Shown here: one piece after another, positions 11,261 to 26,060 of the stretch
How the letters are laid out: every line of letters begins with the position of its first letter
How positions within the stretch are numbered: the first letter of the stretch is position 1
Source: Glomus cerebriforme
Lineage: Eukaryota; Glomeromycota; Glomeromycetes; Glomerales; Glomeraceae
DNA length: 58,483 nt
Direction of reading: 5' to 3'
Assembly: GCA_003550305.1 (NCBI GenBank)
Contig: QKYT01000098.1
Location: forward strand, 124,363-182,845
The notes under the pieces: generated by a model
Told to the model about the DNA's origin: nothing
The model's input: only the letters and a program-made list of their open reading frames with translations
The model's database searches: none
Position numbers and translations under genes: made by a program

Positions 11261-13572
11261 GGCACTGGAATATGGAAAAAATTCAGAGCATTTCTTATTT
11301 AAGAAAGTTCGGCAACATAACCTCACTCTGAGGACCTATATAGCGTAAGTGTGACAAGTTAGGTATTTTTACTTTATAGTGTAAAAGTTTATCTCTGCAT
11401 AGCTAATTTTATTAATATATTTATGAGTCCGTAAAATGATCTCAAATTCTATTAATAAAGTACTTACTTAGTCAGCTTGTTTTCAAAAAAAAAAAATAAA
11501 AAAAAAATAATTTAATAGAAAATTTATTAATTTTATAAATTAACCTGAAATAGCTAAATAGTCATATACCATTTTTTGACAAATTTGGATATTTCTCTTC
11601 ATGTAACTATAAAAAAATAAGAAAAAAAATAAATTCAATAAAATCAATTGTATAATAATTTATAATTAAATATAATATTAATATATTTTTCACCATAAAA
11701 GAATGTCTATTTTTCTAAAAGCTATTTTTATTAAAGTATAATTTAAGTTTGTTCCTATAATCAGAGTAGTAGTAGTCTTATTTGAGAACTGTTTATTGCA
11801 ATAATTATAATACTATTTTGGAGTTTTGAAAGTAAAATATTCATAAACCAGAGATTTTTTTTTAGATGATAAATTATTATTACTATTACTTACTTTTATT
11901 TTTGGCATACATATTATACAAATTAATTTTTTATATATATTAAAAAATTTATGATTTTATTTTTAAAATCAAAAAAAAAAAAAATTTTAAAAATAAAATA
12001 TCAATTAAATTAATTTATCTATTTTAAAAAAATTAGTTATGAATGCTTATGATTAAATAGTTATCAATGATTGGCTAGCATTATATAATAATCATATGAA
12101 TATATTTATAGAGATATTCTAATATATCTCAGAATTCTGAATTGCATACATGTATAAAGTATAAAGAAAATGCATTTAACTCTAAGTCTCAAACTTAAGA
12201 CTGAGCTATAGTATATATATAGAGAGAAAATGCACTTATAGAAGATGCATTTATGAAGGTATTACTAAATATAACAAAAATTTCTTTATAAGAATACTTT
12301 ATTATAATCATAGTATCTGATAGTTCTAAAGGATGTAATTATAGAAAAAAATGACTGTATATAGAAATATTTTGAATTTATATCATTGGATGTACTATCT
12401 TTACATTGGTATTCAATTCTTTCAGGTAGATTTATTAAAAACTTAAGATTTAATAGGCATAATTTAAGTAAAAATTTATACAAATTAAATATAAATTTAT
12501 TCCCATTTTTTTATAAGGCTAATTATACTATACTTAAATAACTTTTTAAAATATTATGATATAATAACTTTTTACCAATCAATCTTTTGTGATTTATTAG
12601 AAATATATAATATTTTTCTAAGATCTTCTTTTCTCTCTATTATATCACAATAAAATCTTATATTTTTCTTTAAATTATTATGAAAGTATTTATCAACTTA
12701 TTTTTTTTTTAGTTTTATTAATAATCAAAAATTTCTTAAAATCAAAAACTATACTCAATAGTATATTAATAAAAATATTCTATTTTATTTGAATTAGTAG
12801 TTTTAGAAATCAGCATTTGAATTTTATTTAACTTTATTTTAGACTTAAATAAACTTTTTGGACTGATTTTAGAGAAATTATCTAAAGAATTAAAGATGTA
12901 AATTAATGAAATAAATGCAAATAATACACTTATTTCAGCTAAAATTAAGATATTTATTTATGTTTCTGATGTCTCCATCTTCAAAATTAATAATAGAATC
13001 ATCTTGTTTTACACACAAGTTAGTATTCTTAAATTTACCACGTGATTTTAAAATTCACGTGATTAGTTGAATATATGTTACACGGCCAAATTAAATTACA
13101 CAATAAAAAATAATTTAAATGACGTTCTAAACTGAATTTATATAATTATGGTCTCCCGTTAAACGAAACCACACCCCTGTTTATCTCGATTACAAAAAAA
13201 AAAAAAAAAAAATTCTCAAAAATTGTTTGACAAAAGCCGAGAATATTATTTTTTTCTTATTTGTAATTCCGACAATTATAAAATCCAAAAATTGACATAA
13301 TTAATTACCAAATTTTAGATTGAAAAAAAAAAAAATAGTAAAACAGGGTGAAACTTTAAAATTTTTATTGGTTCAAAAAAAAAAAAAAAAAACTTGAAAT
13401 ATATAAAACGTGTAATAGGTTCATATAATGCATTCTTCTTTTAGTCTCACCATTAAATAATAAATTTTCACCCCAAAAAAAATTTTTAAAGTTTTGTTTT
13501 CTTCCTTTTTTTTTTTTTTAAAAAAAAAAAAAATCTTTTCGTTCAAAAATTCCTTTCTCATAAAGTAAAAGG

Positions 13573-15177
13573 ATGAAGTTTCCGCCCGAAATTCTTCAAA
13601 ATATATTTGAACAAGTTGGATATTGTACAGATTTATTTAATTGCTTATTAGTGAATAGATATTGGTGTACAAACATCTTACCTATATTATGGGAGAATCC
13701 ATTAGAAAAAATATATGGAAAAACATTTTGGAATAGAAATTCTAAAGTGATCAAAATAATTGAAATATATATTTCATGTCTTTCTCAACAATCAAAATCA
13801 ATTATCAGACAAAATGGATTAGAAAAAGTGAACGTACTCAAAGAAAGTGATAATAACATTCTTTTATGTAATTATATAATATATTTAAGAGGAATAGAAT
13901 TTACTACATTATTTACGGCCATAGCGAATTGGATTAAAAAAGTTATAATTGAACAAGAACAACGAGAAAATGAAGATAATATTACAAAAAATTTATTAAA
14001 AAAATATCAACATCTTTCTAATACACAATTAATTATTTTTCAAGAATTAATTAAAATGATTGTGAAAAATGGTTCAGTACAACGTTATAAATTGACCATA
14101 CCAGAAGGGCTTGGATCATTTTCTTACCTTGATTGTTTAAACGAAATTTTACCGGAAAGATCACATCTCGAATTATTAAAATTAACTACAAATAATTTTC
14201 ATTCATTTTTCAGTAAATTTAAGAACCTTTTTTATATTATTGATAAATTAATGATTAAATGTAAAGATGATGATGAAAATTTAAGTAATTTCTTAAATTC
14301 TTTACCAAAACTTCATTTCTTAAAAATTCGATTAACTGAACAACAAATGCCAAAGTTAACAAATGCTCTAAGGAATCTTTTAGAGGCAAATAATGAAAAT
14401 TTAACTTATCTTTGGATTAAACAAGGTGGATCGATTCCTTTGGATATTTTCTCCGGATGTAAGAATCTCATGAATTTAAGGATAACTGATTCTCATCTTC
14501 CTGATGCTCGTAATACGACAAAATCATTTTGGTCATTAAATACCTTACAACCTTTTTCGAATGGTCCAGCATACACTCAACTTGTAGAATTTAGTTTAAG
14601 TATAGACACGAGAATAAATTTATATCAATTATCAACCATCATATCAAAAACAAATGGTAGTATTAAATATTTATGTTTAAAATGGGAAATTGAACAAGAT
14701 CCTGAACACGCTCAATTATTATTTGAAAATATTTTAAAAACTTGTCCAAATTTAATTGATATATTTATTTCAATATCTCCTCATACTGTAAATTATTTAA
14801 TTAATTTCTTGGAAAATTTTAAATATTTGGAGATTTTAGAAATTGATTCTTTGGTACATAATATAGATTTGAATCATTGGTTACCTAAAATTGCTAAAAA
14901 ATTAACCACAAAATTGTCTTTATTGGGGTTTTATTGTAAATTTAATTGTGATTTGAAAGAATTTAAAAAATTTCTTGATGATATTCCTACCATTCCTTTA
15001 TTTGAAAACAATTTATATAATTTAAATGATTTATCTTCTGTTGGATTAGAATTATATTTTCATGATGCTAATGAATGGATGGGACAAGATAAGATTAATT
15101 TATTAAGAGAATATGCTAGTATTGGAAAAGTTCATACCAATGTTTCTGATTGGACAAAAATGTTAGACGGTATTTAA
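13573..15177 (+). CDS. F-box / leucine-rich-repeat-like protein
   Basis: Single-exon gene of 534 residues. Residues 1-45 form an F-box (MKFPPEILQNIFEQVG, then LFNCLLVNRYWCTNILPILW), with the hydrophobic pattern and the VNRYW motif that contact Skp1. The rest has irregular leucine-rich segments (for example LPKLHFLKIRL, NLMNLRITDSHL, NFKYLEILEIDSL) typical of the large single-exon F-box families of Glomeromycotina. Family role: substrate-receptor subunit of an SCF ubiquitin ligase; the substrate is unknown. The ATG sits directly at the start of the F-box, which is usual for this family, and follows a poly-A/T-rich leader. No frame damage is seen. Confidence 0.85.
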   Translation: MKFPPEILQNIFEQVGYCTDLFNCLLVNRYWCTNILPILWENPLEKIYGKTFWNRNSKVIKIIEIYISCLSQQSKSIIRQNGLEKVNVLKESDNNILLCNYIIYLRGIEFTTLFTAIANWIKKVIIEQEQRENEDNITKNLLKKYQHLSNTQLIIFQELIKMIVKNGSVQRYKLTIPEGLGSFSYLDCLNEILPERSHLELLKLTTNNFHSFFSKFKNLFYIIDKLMIKCKDDDENLSNFLNSLPKLHFLKIRLTEQQMPKLTNALRNLLEANNENLTYLWIKQGGSIPLDIFSGCKNLMNLRITDSHLPDARNTTKSFWSLNTLQPFSNGPAYTQLVEFSLSIDTRINLYQLSTIISKTNGSIKYLCLKWEIEQDPEHAQLLFENILKTCPNLIDIFISISPHTVNYLINFLENFKYLEILEIDSLVHNIDLNHWLPKIAKKLTTKLSLLGFYCKFNCDLKEFKKFLDDIPTIPLFENNLYNLNDLSSVGLELYFHDANEWMGQDKINLLREYASIGKVHTNVSDWTKMLDGI

Positions 15178-15678
15178 AACGGCCGAGGGATATTTATATA
15201 CTGTACTGATCTTTATTTTATTAGTAAAAAAAAATTTATAAATATATATACCGAGTTATGACGTTTGTCATGTGATATAACATCGGATATGTCAACTTGT
15301 TTTTAGCCGGATTATGTAATCAGCCGCAATGAATATTAATGATATTATGCTTTTTATCATTTGAATCGGTCTCCTTCTTTCTCTCTTTTTCTCTGATAAC
15401 TTTTTTCCTAAACATTTATCACTTGTTTAAAAAATTCCCTTCTTTGGAAACTTTTTTTATTTGTTTTTAGAATGATGAAATTTTTTTTAATAAATGTTTC
15501 TTAACGGTAAGTTTTTTTTTTTTTTTTTTTNTTTTTTTTTTTTTTTTTTTACTTTCTTTCTTATGCCGAAATAATCGTAATGATTTTTCGAGTATCCTAA
15601 ATTCTTTTTTTTTAAGTATGAAATTTAGGTAAACAAACGTATATAAAAAAAAATATTGAATCATTAAAAAATTTAAAT
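15178..15678. other. Intergenic spacer with long homopolymer
   Basis: Separates two plus-strand genes. It contains a poly-T tract (15510-15550) interrupted by one ambiguous base, which is a likely length-uncertain assembly site. I see no gene on either strand; a minus-strand open frame here is homopolymer-driven (poly-Lys). Confidence 0.6.
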
Positions 15679-16669
15679 ATGGAAAAACAAATAACAAATA
15701 CAAATAAAAATACAAATTTAAATACGACTATGACGACGTCACAAATTTCTCAATCATTTGACTCTACACCTACCATCACCAATACATTTACCAACAATAT
15801 TGTTCCGGCAACGGATTATCTACAATCACCATTAACTTCAACCACACTCCCTATTTCTACAACAACAGCTTTAATTAATTTACCCATGACGAGATCATAT
15901 CCTTCTACAACATTATCAGCTCTTCAACAAACAGAAGATACTAATCAACATCTTAAAGAAGTTGTAGTACATGAAGGACAAATAATGTGGGCATGTAAAT
16001 TCCCAAAATGTTGGACATTATTCAAGTCTCAAAATAGTTTAAACAATCATATCAGACGATATCATGCGCAAATGATTCAAGACAACTCTTCTGGAAATGA
16101 TACTTCATCATCTTCTTCTAACAGTAGCAAAAAGAAAGAAAGGGCAACTCCATTGTATCAATGTGACATAACAGGATGTGTCCGATCATTTTCATTATTA
16201 TCAAGTTTGGAAAAACATAAAGAGTCTCACGAAAAACAAATTATCAATTTGCCTACTATAGATAAAGCATTTAAGTGTGATGAAATTGGTTGTACTAAAT
16301 CTTTTGATAAATTTAAACATTTGGTTGCTCATTATAGAAAACATTCAAAAGATAAAACTTTTAATTGTAGTGAAATTGGTTGTGATAAAAAATTTTTTCA
16401 TCCTGACAGCTTATCTAGACATATGTTTAAAACTCATAAAAAAATGAGTGATGGTACAGCTATTAAATTTAAATGTAAATATGAAGATTGTGGTAAAGAA
16501 TTTAAATCTACTTACCATTGGAAAAAACATAATATGACTCATCCTCATCCTAACTTTGAAGGTAAGTTGATAGAAATGAGAGGATTTTTTTATATGTTGT
16601 GCAAATTATTAATAATATAAAATATAAAACTTGATAGATGGAATTGTTGAAGATGAACAAAGATCTTAA
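15679..16669 (+). CDS. Five-finger C2H2 (TFIIIA-type) zinc-finger protein
   Basis: Two exons: 15679-16561 and 16638-16669, with a 76-bp intron (GTAAGT...TTGATAG). The join gives 304 residues ending NFEDGIVEDEQRS. Without splicing the frame runs into an unrelated hydrophobic tail, so the intron is preferred. The first roughly 95 residues are Thr/Ser/Asn-rich and probably disordered. Five fingers follow with C-x4-C spacing, as in TFIIIA/Zap1-type fingers: CKFPKC, CDITGC, CDEIGC, CSEIGC and CKYEDC, each followed by x12-H-x3-4-H (about residues 104-285). A Ser-rich linker separates finger 1 from fingers 2-5. It is likely a nuclear DNA-binding protein; the target is unknown. Confidence 0.87.
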
Positions 16670-17473
16670 GAAATTTTACAAGATATCTTAGTTAAACAAC
16701 AAAGATGAATCAGGAGTATATAACATCTATAGATTTTTATATGTTTCAGAGGTGTGGTTATATATTGGATTTATTTTTTATACTTTAAACAATTTTTTTA
16801 TCTTTTGAATATAATGGGAATTCAAATCGGACTTTTTTGAGAGGAAAATTAAAGATTATATATATATATATATATATTTTGGACTGTTGTTTAAAGAAAT
16901 TTTTTTAAAAAGAGAAAACAAATGATAGGTTTACTAAATATGAAGATAGAACATTAAAAATTAAAATGATTTAGAAGATATATTAAGTAGATTTTTGATA
17001 AAGAATTTGTTAAAAAAATTTAAGGTTAGGTTGTATTTGAAATTGAAAAAAAAGATTAAAAATAAACTGAGTTTAAAAGTCTCACAAGATTATCTACATC
17101 AGTAAAAATTAAAGTTCGATTATCTGCGGAGATTATCTTTAAAGTTAAACGTAAAAATGCAATGGTTAACCAAATAAGTCTTGATTATAGATAGGAAATA
17201 TTACACGATTATCATAAATTGACTATAATAGATTACAACAAGGGTCCATTAAATATTTATTTAATTAATCACGTGAATTTTAATTTTGATGCGGATGATT
17301 TTTTTTTGACTTCAGAATAGTTTGTTAAATATTGAAAATATCGAATACGGTCAATATAAGAATAAATATTTATAGAAAAAGTGTTTTTTTTTTTTTTTGA
17401 TTATTTTAGATATTTGATAATTTACATAATTTACATGGAATATAAATAATAAACAGTAATGATTATTTATTAT
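16670..17473. other. Convergent intergenic region
   Basis: Lies between the zinc-finger gene (+) and MTHFR (-), so it holds two 3' flanks. It includes a short TA microsatellite (16859-16876) and a TCACGTGA palindrome (17269-17276). No additional gene is seen. Confidence 0.6.
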
Positions 17474-20111
<2,638 letters not shown>

Positions 20112-20174
20112 ATTTCTCAATCTTTAATTTTTTTTTGCTTAAACTGAAATTGTATGTTGTCAAAATTTTGACAG

Positions 20175-20182
20175 TCACGTGA
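20175..20182. promoter_or_regulatory. TCACGTGA E-box upstream of MTHFR
   Basis: Perfect 8-bp palindrome TCACGTGA within GTCACGTGAC, 64 bp upstream of the MTHFR start codon. In budding yeast the bHLH factor Cbf1 binds RTCACRTG at sulphur/methionine genes; whether that regulation applies here is inference. The same octamer recurs at six other places in the window, so by itself it is not specific to this gene. Confidence 0.45.
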
Positions 20183-20237
20183 CAGACAATTAAAGTTTTC
20201 GTACTCCCGGAATGTAACACCGAGAGTACACCGAGCC

Positions 20238-20861
20238 TATAAATATGCCATGTCTAACTGGAAATAGCCTAGCAGAAGAAATTGGATCACCCAAAATTTT
20301 GACACAAAAATATACAAATCTGATGGGTAAGTTAAAATATTAAAATTGTATCCTTATATTCAGATGTTTAAAAAAAAAATTGATCAAATAGATATCGAAT
20401 ATAAATCAATCGAAAAAATGTGGAATTTAACAACTGGAAGGGCGTGAATTTTTATCTGCTGGGATCTAGACAACTTGTGTCTAAAATATTTGGATTTGAT
20501 TTTATGAACGAGGGCAATGTGGAGGATGTAAAGATAGTGGCTTTCTTATGTTGTGTGGTAGAGAAACGAAGATCAAACGTTCAGGTAATTAGTTAAGATA
20601 GATAAGATACAATGTAATCAAAAGCATAAATGAAAATATTAATAAAGTTGCCCAATGTGGGCTTATGATTATTAATGTTGTATACAATGTGTGAATAAAA
20701 TCTATGTATACATTGTATACACTGTCCACTCAATAAGGCACTCATCTCATTCGTGCCCGACTCTTATAATGCTTAATATTTTCAATTTTTATATAAAGAA
20801 AACTGCGGATTACAAATTAAATCCGCCGCAGCAGCCCTTGCTTATAAAGCACAAGGCGTAG
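20238..20861 (+). other. Possible small transcription unit with TATA box
   Basis: A TATAAATA motif lies at 20238-20245. It is followed by a coding-like stretch (from 20245, MPCLTGNSLAEEIGSPKILT...) ending at a consensus donor GGTAAGT (20326/20327). A strong open block reading NWKGVNFYLLGSRQLVSKIF then GFDFMNEGNVEDVKIVAFLC runs to a donor after 20584 (CAG/GTAATT). A last block 20799-20861, after an AG acceptor, reads KTADYKLNPPQQPLLIKHKA and then stop. Blocks 2 and 3 join in phase; block 1 does not join block 2 in frame. The first ATG also overlaps the TATA motif, so translation may start elsewhere or the unit may be non-coding or damaged. I do not recognise the protein. Confidence 0.33.
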
Positions 20862-20873
20862 CAAAAAAAAAAG

Positions 20874-20881
20874 TATAAATA
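20874..20881 (+). promoter_or_regulatory. TATA box of F-box/WD40 gene
   Basis: TATAAATA placed 51 bp upstream of the ATG at 20925, a sensible core-promoter spacing with a short leader. It is AT-rich like much of the window, but the exact consensus at this distance supports use. Confidence 0.5.
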
Positions 20882-20924
20882 AAGGGGTTCGACGCTCTTT
20901 AATTAAGTAAAAATTTAATATAAA

Positions 20925-23655
20925 ATGTCTCGTGATAACTCAACGAAAAATTTACCTTATAAAAAGAAAGGCACAAAAGGAAAGGGTGCTAGAGGTAGCG
21001 GTGGTGGCATAAGTTTTGATAATGCTCCTATAAAGTAAGTCTATTTTGTTAATTTGTCAAATTGTACTCAAAATTTTGTTTAACTAATTTGGATAATTTA
21101 TAATTATAGTGGTCATTGTTATATAAATGAGATTCCTGTAGAAATACTTACTCACATCTTTTCTCAACTTGAACCAAATGAATTGGTATAATACTTGAAT
21201 GTTCATTTTGATTTGTATTATTTTAATGTTATTTTTAATTATTTTTATTTTACCTGAATTAGAGTACTGCGGCTCAAATATGTAAACATTGGCGATGGAT
21301 AATTACTGATGATTCATGTTGGAAAAGTGCATTGATTCAATTTTTCGGATTCGCCCCATTTAGGTGGGTTTACTTGATTTTTTCTTTAAATTTCGAAGCA
21401 AATTGGATTAATTATTTTACTTAACAGACGATTAGCGAATGATAGTTGGAAAAATGAATATATTATTCGTACAAAATTACTTAGGTACTAATGTTATACG
21501 CATTTCCTTTTTTAATTTATAAGATTTATATGAAATTTTCTAAGATTCTATTTCTTTTTATGTGGTGTAGAAAATGGGAAAGAGGACGAGGATTATCCCT
21601 AAGTTTTGATCCGAGAGTTGGTGTTATCCATAATCTTTACGTTGATTTTGTTAATTCTTGGATGTTGGCTGGTTCTTTAGACAAAGGAATGGTCTCGAGA
21701 TGTGATCCTAATACTGGAAGGATTAGCAAGGATATTATATTTTCGACGCGGGAGAATGTTAGTCATAGTATTTCAGCCATGTTAATAGACAGGTAATAAA
21801 TTACTTTCGTCTGAATTTAGTCATAAATTAGTCTGAAGGTTGGAATTTATTAATTCATGATCATAGTCATATTTATTTGCGCTAATGCGGTGTACTTTTT
21901 CTTCATTCAAAGACATAGGATTCTTTGGGGTTATAAGTCAGGCGCAATTGGACTTACTACCTTGAATAAGCAAGGTTCAAACCGATTTTTCAAACAATTT
22001 CTTGATTTCCATGCAGGACCTGTTTCAATTCTTGCTTGGTCAAATCAACTTACGAATATTGTCGTGAGTGGTGGCGAAGACGGTTTAGTTAATCTTTGGG
22101 ATGTTAATTCCGGAAGATGCATTAAAAGTCTTCGTACAGGTAAAAAGATGTTTCTGTTTCCTACTTTAGAAATTTGCTTTTATTTTCCTCACTTTTCAAT
22201 TTGATAATGTTTAGATGAAACTCATGTTGATGGGGCAATAATCACCACCCTGGCGTGGAGTGTGAAAAAATACATAATAGCAGGAACAACGAATGGCACT
22301 GTTTATGTTTGGCCTATTGATTCCACAATCATATCTTCATCACCTAATAATTCTCGGCTTGATACAAATATATCACATACTAAAATTACTGGCACAAGTG
22401 GAGTAGTTTCATTGCATTATGTCGAATCTTCAAATGCCTTGATTGTTGCATATGAAAATTCTTCAGAAATAAAGAAATTTGATCTAAAAACGATGAAATG
22501 TATTTGTGTGTTCAAGAATGGACATTTGGGTAATGTGACACGTACTATCATGGATATACAAGAAGATATTGGTGATCCAAGTGAAAATGGGATCAAGCCA
22601 CTAAATATTCTAGCAAGTGGAGATACTTTAGGCAATGTTTGTTTATGGGATGTTGATGACTGTGGTATGGATGGAATTCAGAAACCTTTTAGGTGTGTAT
22701 AAATCAATGTGTGTTTGTTTTCTTTTAATGTAATTAAATTTAGTGTTTTATTATTTAATTTATTAGAGTATTTGAAGGTCATTCATCAGCTATTACTGCT
22801 ATCCACCTTGATGCCTTTAAGATAATAATTGGAAGGTTAGGTTAATAAAATGATTATTATAAAACGCTTAGCGAAATTATTATTTTTTATTTAATAACCC
22901 GTGTATTTGCTTCGCTTAATCTAGTTTAGATGGATCTGTAACCGTATTTGACCCATTGACTTCTAAAGTAATTCGTATACTGTGTCAAAGGTATTTAAGT
23001 CCAAAATTTAATCCTTTTTTTTGTTTTATCTTTTAATTATTACTTATTTTGTTTTATTTCCAGTTCATATAGATCACGAAGAGCAGCTAACCGGACCACC
23101 CAAACACAGGATGGCATTTCAGCTGTCAATTGTATTTATTCAAAAGACTACCAAACTGTGTTAAATATAGGAGGACAAATAAAGACTTGGGATTTCACGC
23201 CTGGCAGTGCTGTTACAGGTAAAGTCCAATTCTTTTATATCATGACAAATTATTAAATATTAAAACATGTATATATATTTATTACAGGAAATAAAGCCAA
23301 ATCTCCAAAGAAAAAGAACAACACTTCATCAACACCTAAATATATGAGTAAGTATTATTATCTTAATTCCTTATTATTACGATAAGGAGTTAATTATTGA
23401 TCATTTTTTTCTTCTTTTTTTTTTTTAGAACGTTTAGAATTACAAAATGATGTAAGAGAGTCAACACAAATGTTTGAATTAGAAAAACAAGAACGTGAAG
23501 AACATCTTGCAAAAATGCAAAAATATACACCAATTCCTGGATTAACAAATGAAGAAATGTTAGCATACGCTTTGATGGTATCTAAAGAAGAATATCAAAC
23601 TGAAGATGATCAAATCGCCGAAGCCATAAAAAGATCTCTTGAAATTCACGAATGA
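20925..23655 (+). CDS. F-box/WD40 protein with C-terminal UIMs (Ufo1-like)
   Basis: Twelve exons, all GT-AG and in phase: 20925-21034, 21110-21185, 21263-21363, 21428-21484, 21571-21792, 21913-22139, 22215-22692, 22767-22835, 22925-22990, 23064-23218, 23288-23347 and 23429-23655, giving 615 residues. A basic Gly/Lys-rich leader precedes an F-box (INEIPVEILTHIFSQLEPNE, then STAAQICKHWRWI, about residues 43-90). WD40 repeats follow (VVSGGEDGLVNLWDVNSGRC, ASGDTLGNVCLWDVDD, LDGSVTVFDPLTSK). The last 40 residues hold two ubiquitin-interacting-motif-like helices (EEMLAYALMVSKEE and DDQIAEAIKRSLE). F-box plus WD40 plus UIMs is the architecture of yeast Ufo1, an SCF substrate receptor. That role is inferred from architecture; the substrates are unknown. 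Confidence 0.88.
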
Positions 23656-24392
23656 TAAAAAGTTTATAACTTAATTTGATCTTAAAAATATTTATTTAAT
23701 TAATTTATATTTATAGATGATTTATGACACAAATATTCACTAATAATTGTTATAAAAAAATGTGTTATTTATGATAGATTATGGAGATTGTATTAGGTAA
23801 ATAAATCTATCATATTTAATGTTTTCAATGATCATGACAAAAAGAGATGAAGTCAAAAAAAAATTTTTTTTTTCACGAGTTTAATTTATAATTTTTAACG
23901 TTATATTGGGCTCCTAATTGGTTGCCAGAATTAGTTTTCCAAAAATTTTTGTGACGTAATAATATGATCATGTGATTATTTAAATTTATGATGTCGGGCA
24001 TTCTGGCCAACTTTGAGTTTATCTCTGACGCATTAATCTTTTCTGATATCTAATAGCTTCATATTTTAAAAATGATTCTACAATTGGATTAATTTCACTA
24101 GCCTCTTTCTCAGAAAATTTATGTCTATAATTAATTTTACCAGCATTAAATGAAAAATATTTTGTAATTTATAAAAAAATAAATAATAATGGGTTACACT
24201 TTTATGATGTGAGACATACCTATACCTCATTTATTAGAAAAGCTGGTAATTTTGCTAGTAAGTTGGAATATGCATGATTAAATGCCATTATATATTTATA
24301 CATTGTGCAAAAAATTGGAATTTCATGAAATTTCAAAAATTGATCACCAGGGTCAGCTTTATTATATTACAATATATACATAAATAAATAAA
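23656..24392. other. Start of duplicated segment, copy A (non-coding flank)
   Basis: From about 23912 the sequence (CTCCTAATTGGTTGCCAGAA) matches 27401 onward (TTCTAATTGGTTGCCAGAAT) for several hundred bases. This is therefore the 3' flank of the Crinkler-like gene copy A and part of a larger duplicated unit. No gene is seen in it. Confidence 0.65.
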
Positions 24393-25238
24393 TTAGGATA
24401 AAATTGCCTCATCTATTATTTTGCAGAACTGGCCAGAGACATCCTGAAATCTGGCACTCATCCTCACATTCTCAAATTCCTTATCATGCCAAAAGTGGAT
24501 AACATTTATTCCCCTATCTTGATTAGGCCAGTATGGATCCATTACTACAGAATCCTTTCTAGAGAAATGCATGATCCAAACTTTCTCAGGATAAAGCTGG
24601 TTAGCATACTTTATTACTCGATCAAAATGTTTTATAAATGTAAAGATGGATCCTATTGCTATAATTTCAAGAATTACTTCAGAATAGGGATTGTTTAGCT
24701 TTTTTATTATCAGATTACAAAAAAGATGATACTAGTCCCCATCATTACCAATTCCTTTTAGATGCCACTGGCTAATTATTTTGAACTTATACACCTTTGC
24801 AAGCCAATTATACAGGATTCTATACATCTCTGCATCATAAATACTCTCTTTAAGAATACATTCATTGCATTTGAACTCTACTTGCAAATGGTTCGAATAT
24901 TTATAGAAACGGGTGAAGCCTAAGACAATTGTCTTTTGGTCAAATACACAGATGACAGATAGTATATTTAATTATTTCTAGAGTATTTACAGTCCCATTG
25001 ATTTGTAAAGACACATCTATATTAGAACAGAACCAACTTGTTTCTGAAACTATACATGGCTTCTTTATAGAGACATCTATTATAGCTAAATGGTCCTGTT
25101 CCTCTGCCTTTATCTTAATGATAATACTGATGGTAGTAATGATGAGGGTATACATATAAACTGTACTATACGATCAGCTGAACTGTACTATACGAATGAT
25201 GGTTGTACAATTTTTTTTTCGTACAGTACAATATTTTT

Positions 25239-25246
25239 TCACGTGA
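25239..25246. promoter_or_regulatory. TCACGTGA palindrome inside transposon
   Basis: One of seven perfect TCACGTGA octamers in the window; this one lies near the left end of the TIR element. Its function is unknown. Confidence 0.3.
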
Positions 25247-25599
25247 TTTGTTACGCATACATTTATTAATTTATTTGTTTATCAGATAATCTTTTTTTCA
25301 ACCTTTACCGTGTAGGCGTGTACTATTTTTCTTGTTAATAACTTTCTTAAAACAGTTTAATGCACAGTTCAAGGTAGTTTTTGGTTTTTTTTTTACTATT
25401 TTACTGTTTTCTTTATTTTTTCTTTTTCACTAACTTTTTTTTTAGACAATTTCATTATAGTTGCTTCTTGTTAAAACATTTTTAATTACCAAAGAACTGA
25501 AGTATGTCTTTTTTTCTTATTATTTTATTGTTTTCTGTTACTACTTTTTGATTTTGAAAATTATTAATTATTTTTTCTTTTTCATGGGTGGTAGTTCAT

Positions 25600-26060
25600 T
25601 TCTAATACTACCTTTTATAATTTTTCATTTCTGATAATTCTCTTTCATTGTTTTTTATTCCTAAATACCTTTCTTGCATTGTTTTTCATTCCTGANGNTT
25701 CCCTTTCATTATTTTTTGTTCCTGATGATTCTCTTTCATTATTTTTCATTTCTGATATCTTTCTTTTATTAATTTTTATTACTGATGTATTATCTTTCAT
25801 TCCTGATGCATTGTTTTTCATTCCTGATACCTCTTTTTCATTGTTTTTCGTTCCTGATGCCTCCCTTCCATTGTTTTTCGTTCCTGATGTCTCCTTTTCA
25901 TTATTTTTCATTTCCTTTCATTATTTTCATTCCTGATGTATTCTCCTCATTGTTTTTTATTNTTGATGCATTGTTTTTTNTCCTAATGTCTACNTNTCAT
26001 TTGTTTTTCATTCNCATTCATTGTTTTTCATTCCTGATACTCATTTATTGCTTTTTGTCT
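25600..26060. repeat. Minisatellite, about 30-bp unit
   Basis: Tandem variants of a unit built on TTCCTGATG(C/T)CTC(C/T)(C/T)TTTCATTG followed by TTTTTC(A/G), with shorter units mixed in. Several ambiguous n bases point to copy-number or alignment uncertainty. On the minus strand it stays open for 88 codons and would encode repeats of the type KNNEKE(A/T)SGT, but the context (inside a non-autonomous transposon) argues against a real protein. Confidence 0.75.

Larger units (their letters stand above)
7071..13572. other. Long AT-rich gene-poor region
   Basis: About 6.5 kb without a supportable gene. It contains one clear and one probable copy of a dispersed repeat (8118-8345 and 11041-11260), an imperfect roughly 110-bp direct duplication (10750-10955), and a TCACGTGA palindrome at 13055-13062. 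Scattered minus-strand fragments around 9000-9360 read like decayed coding sequence with many stops and no nameable family. Short open frames such as 12286-12483 (-) consist of AT-rich noise. No tRNA or rRNA seen. Confidence 0.6.
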
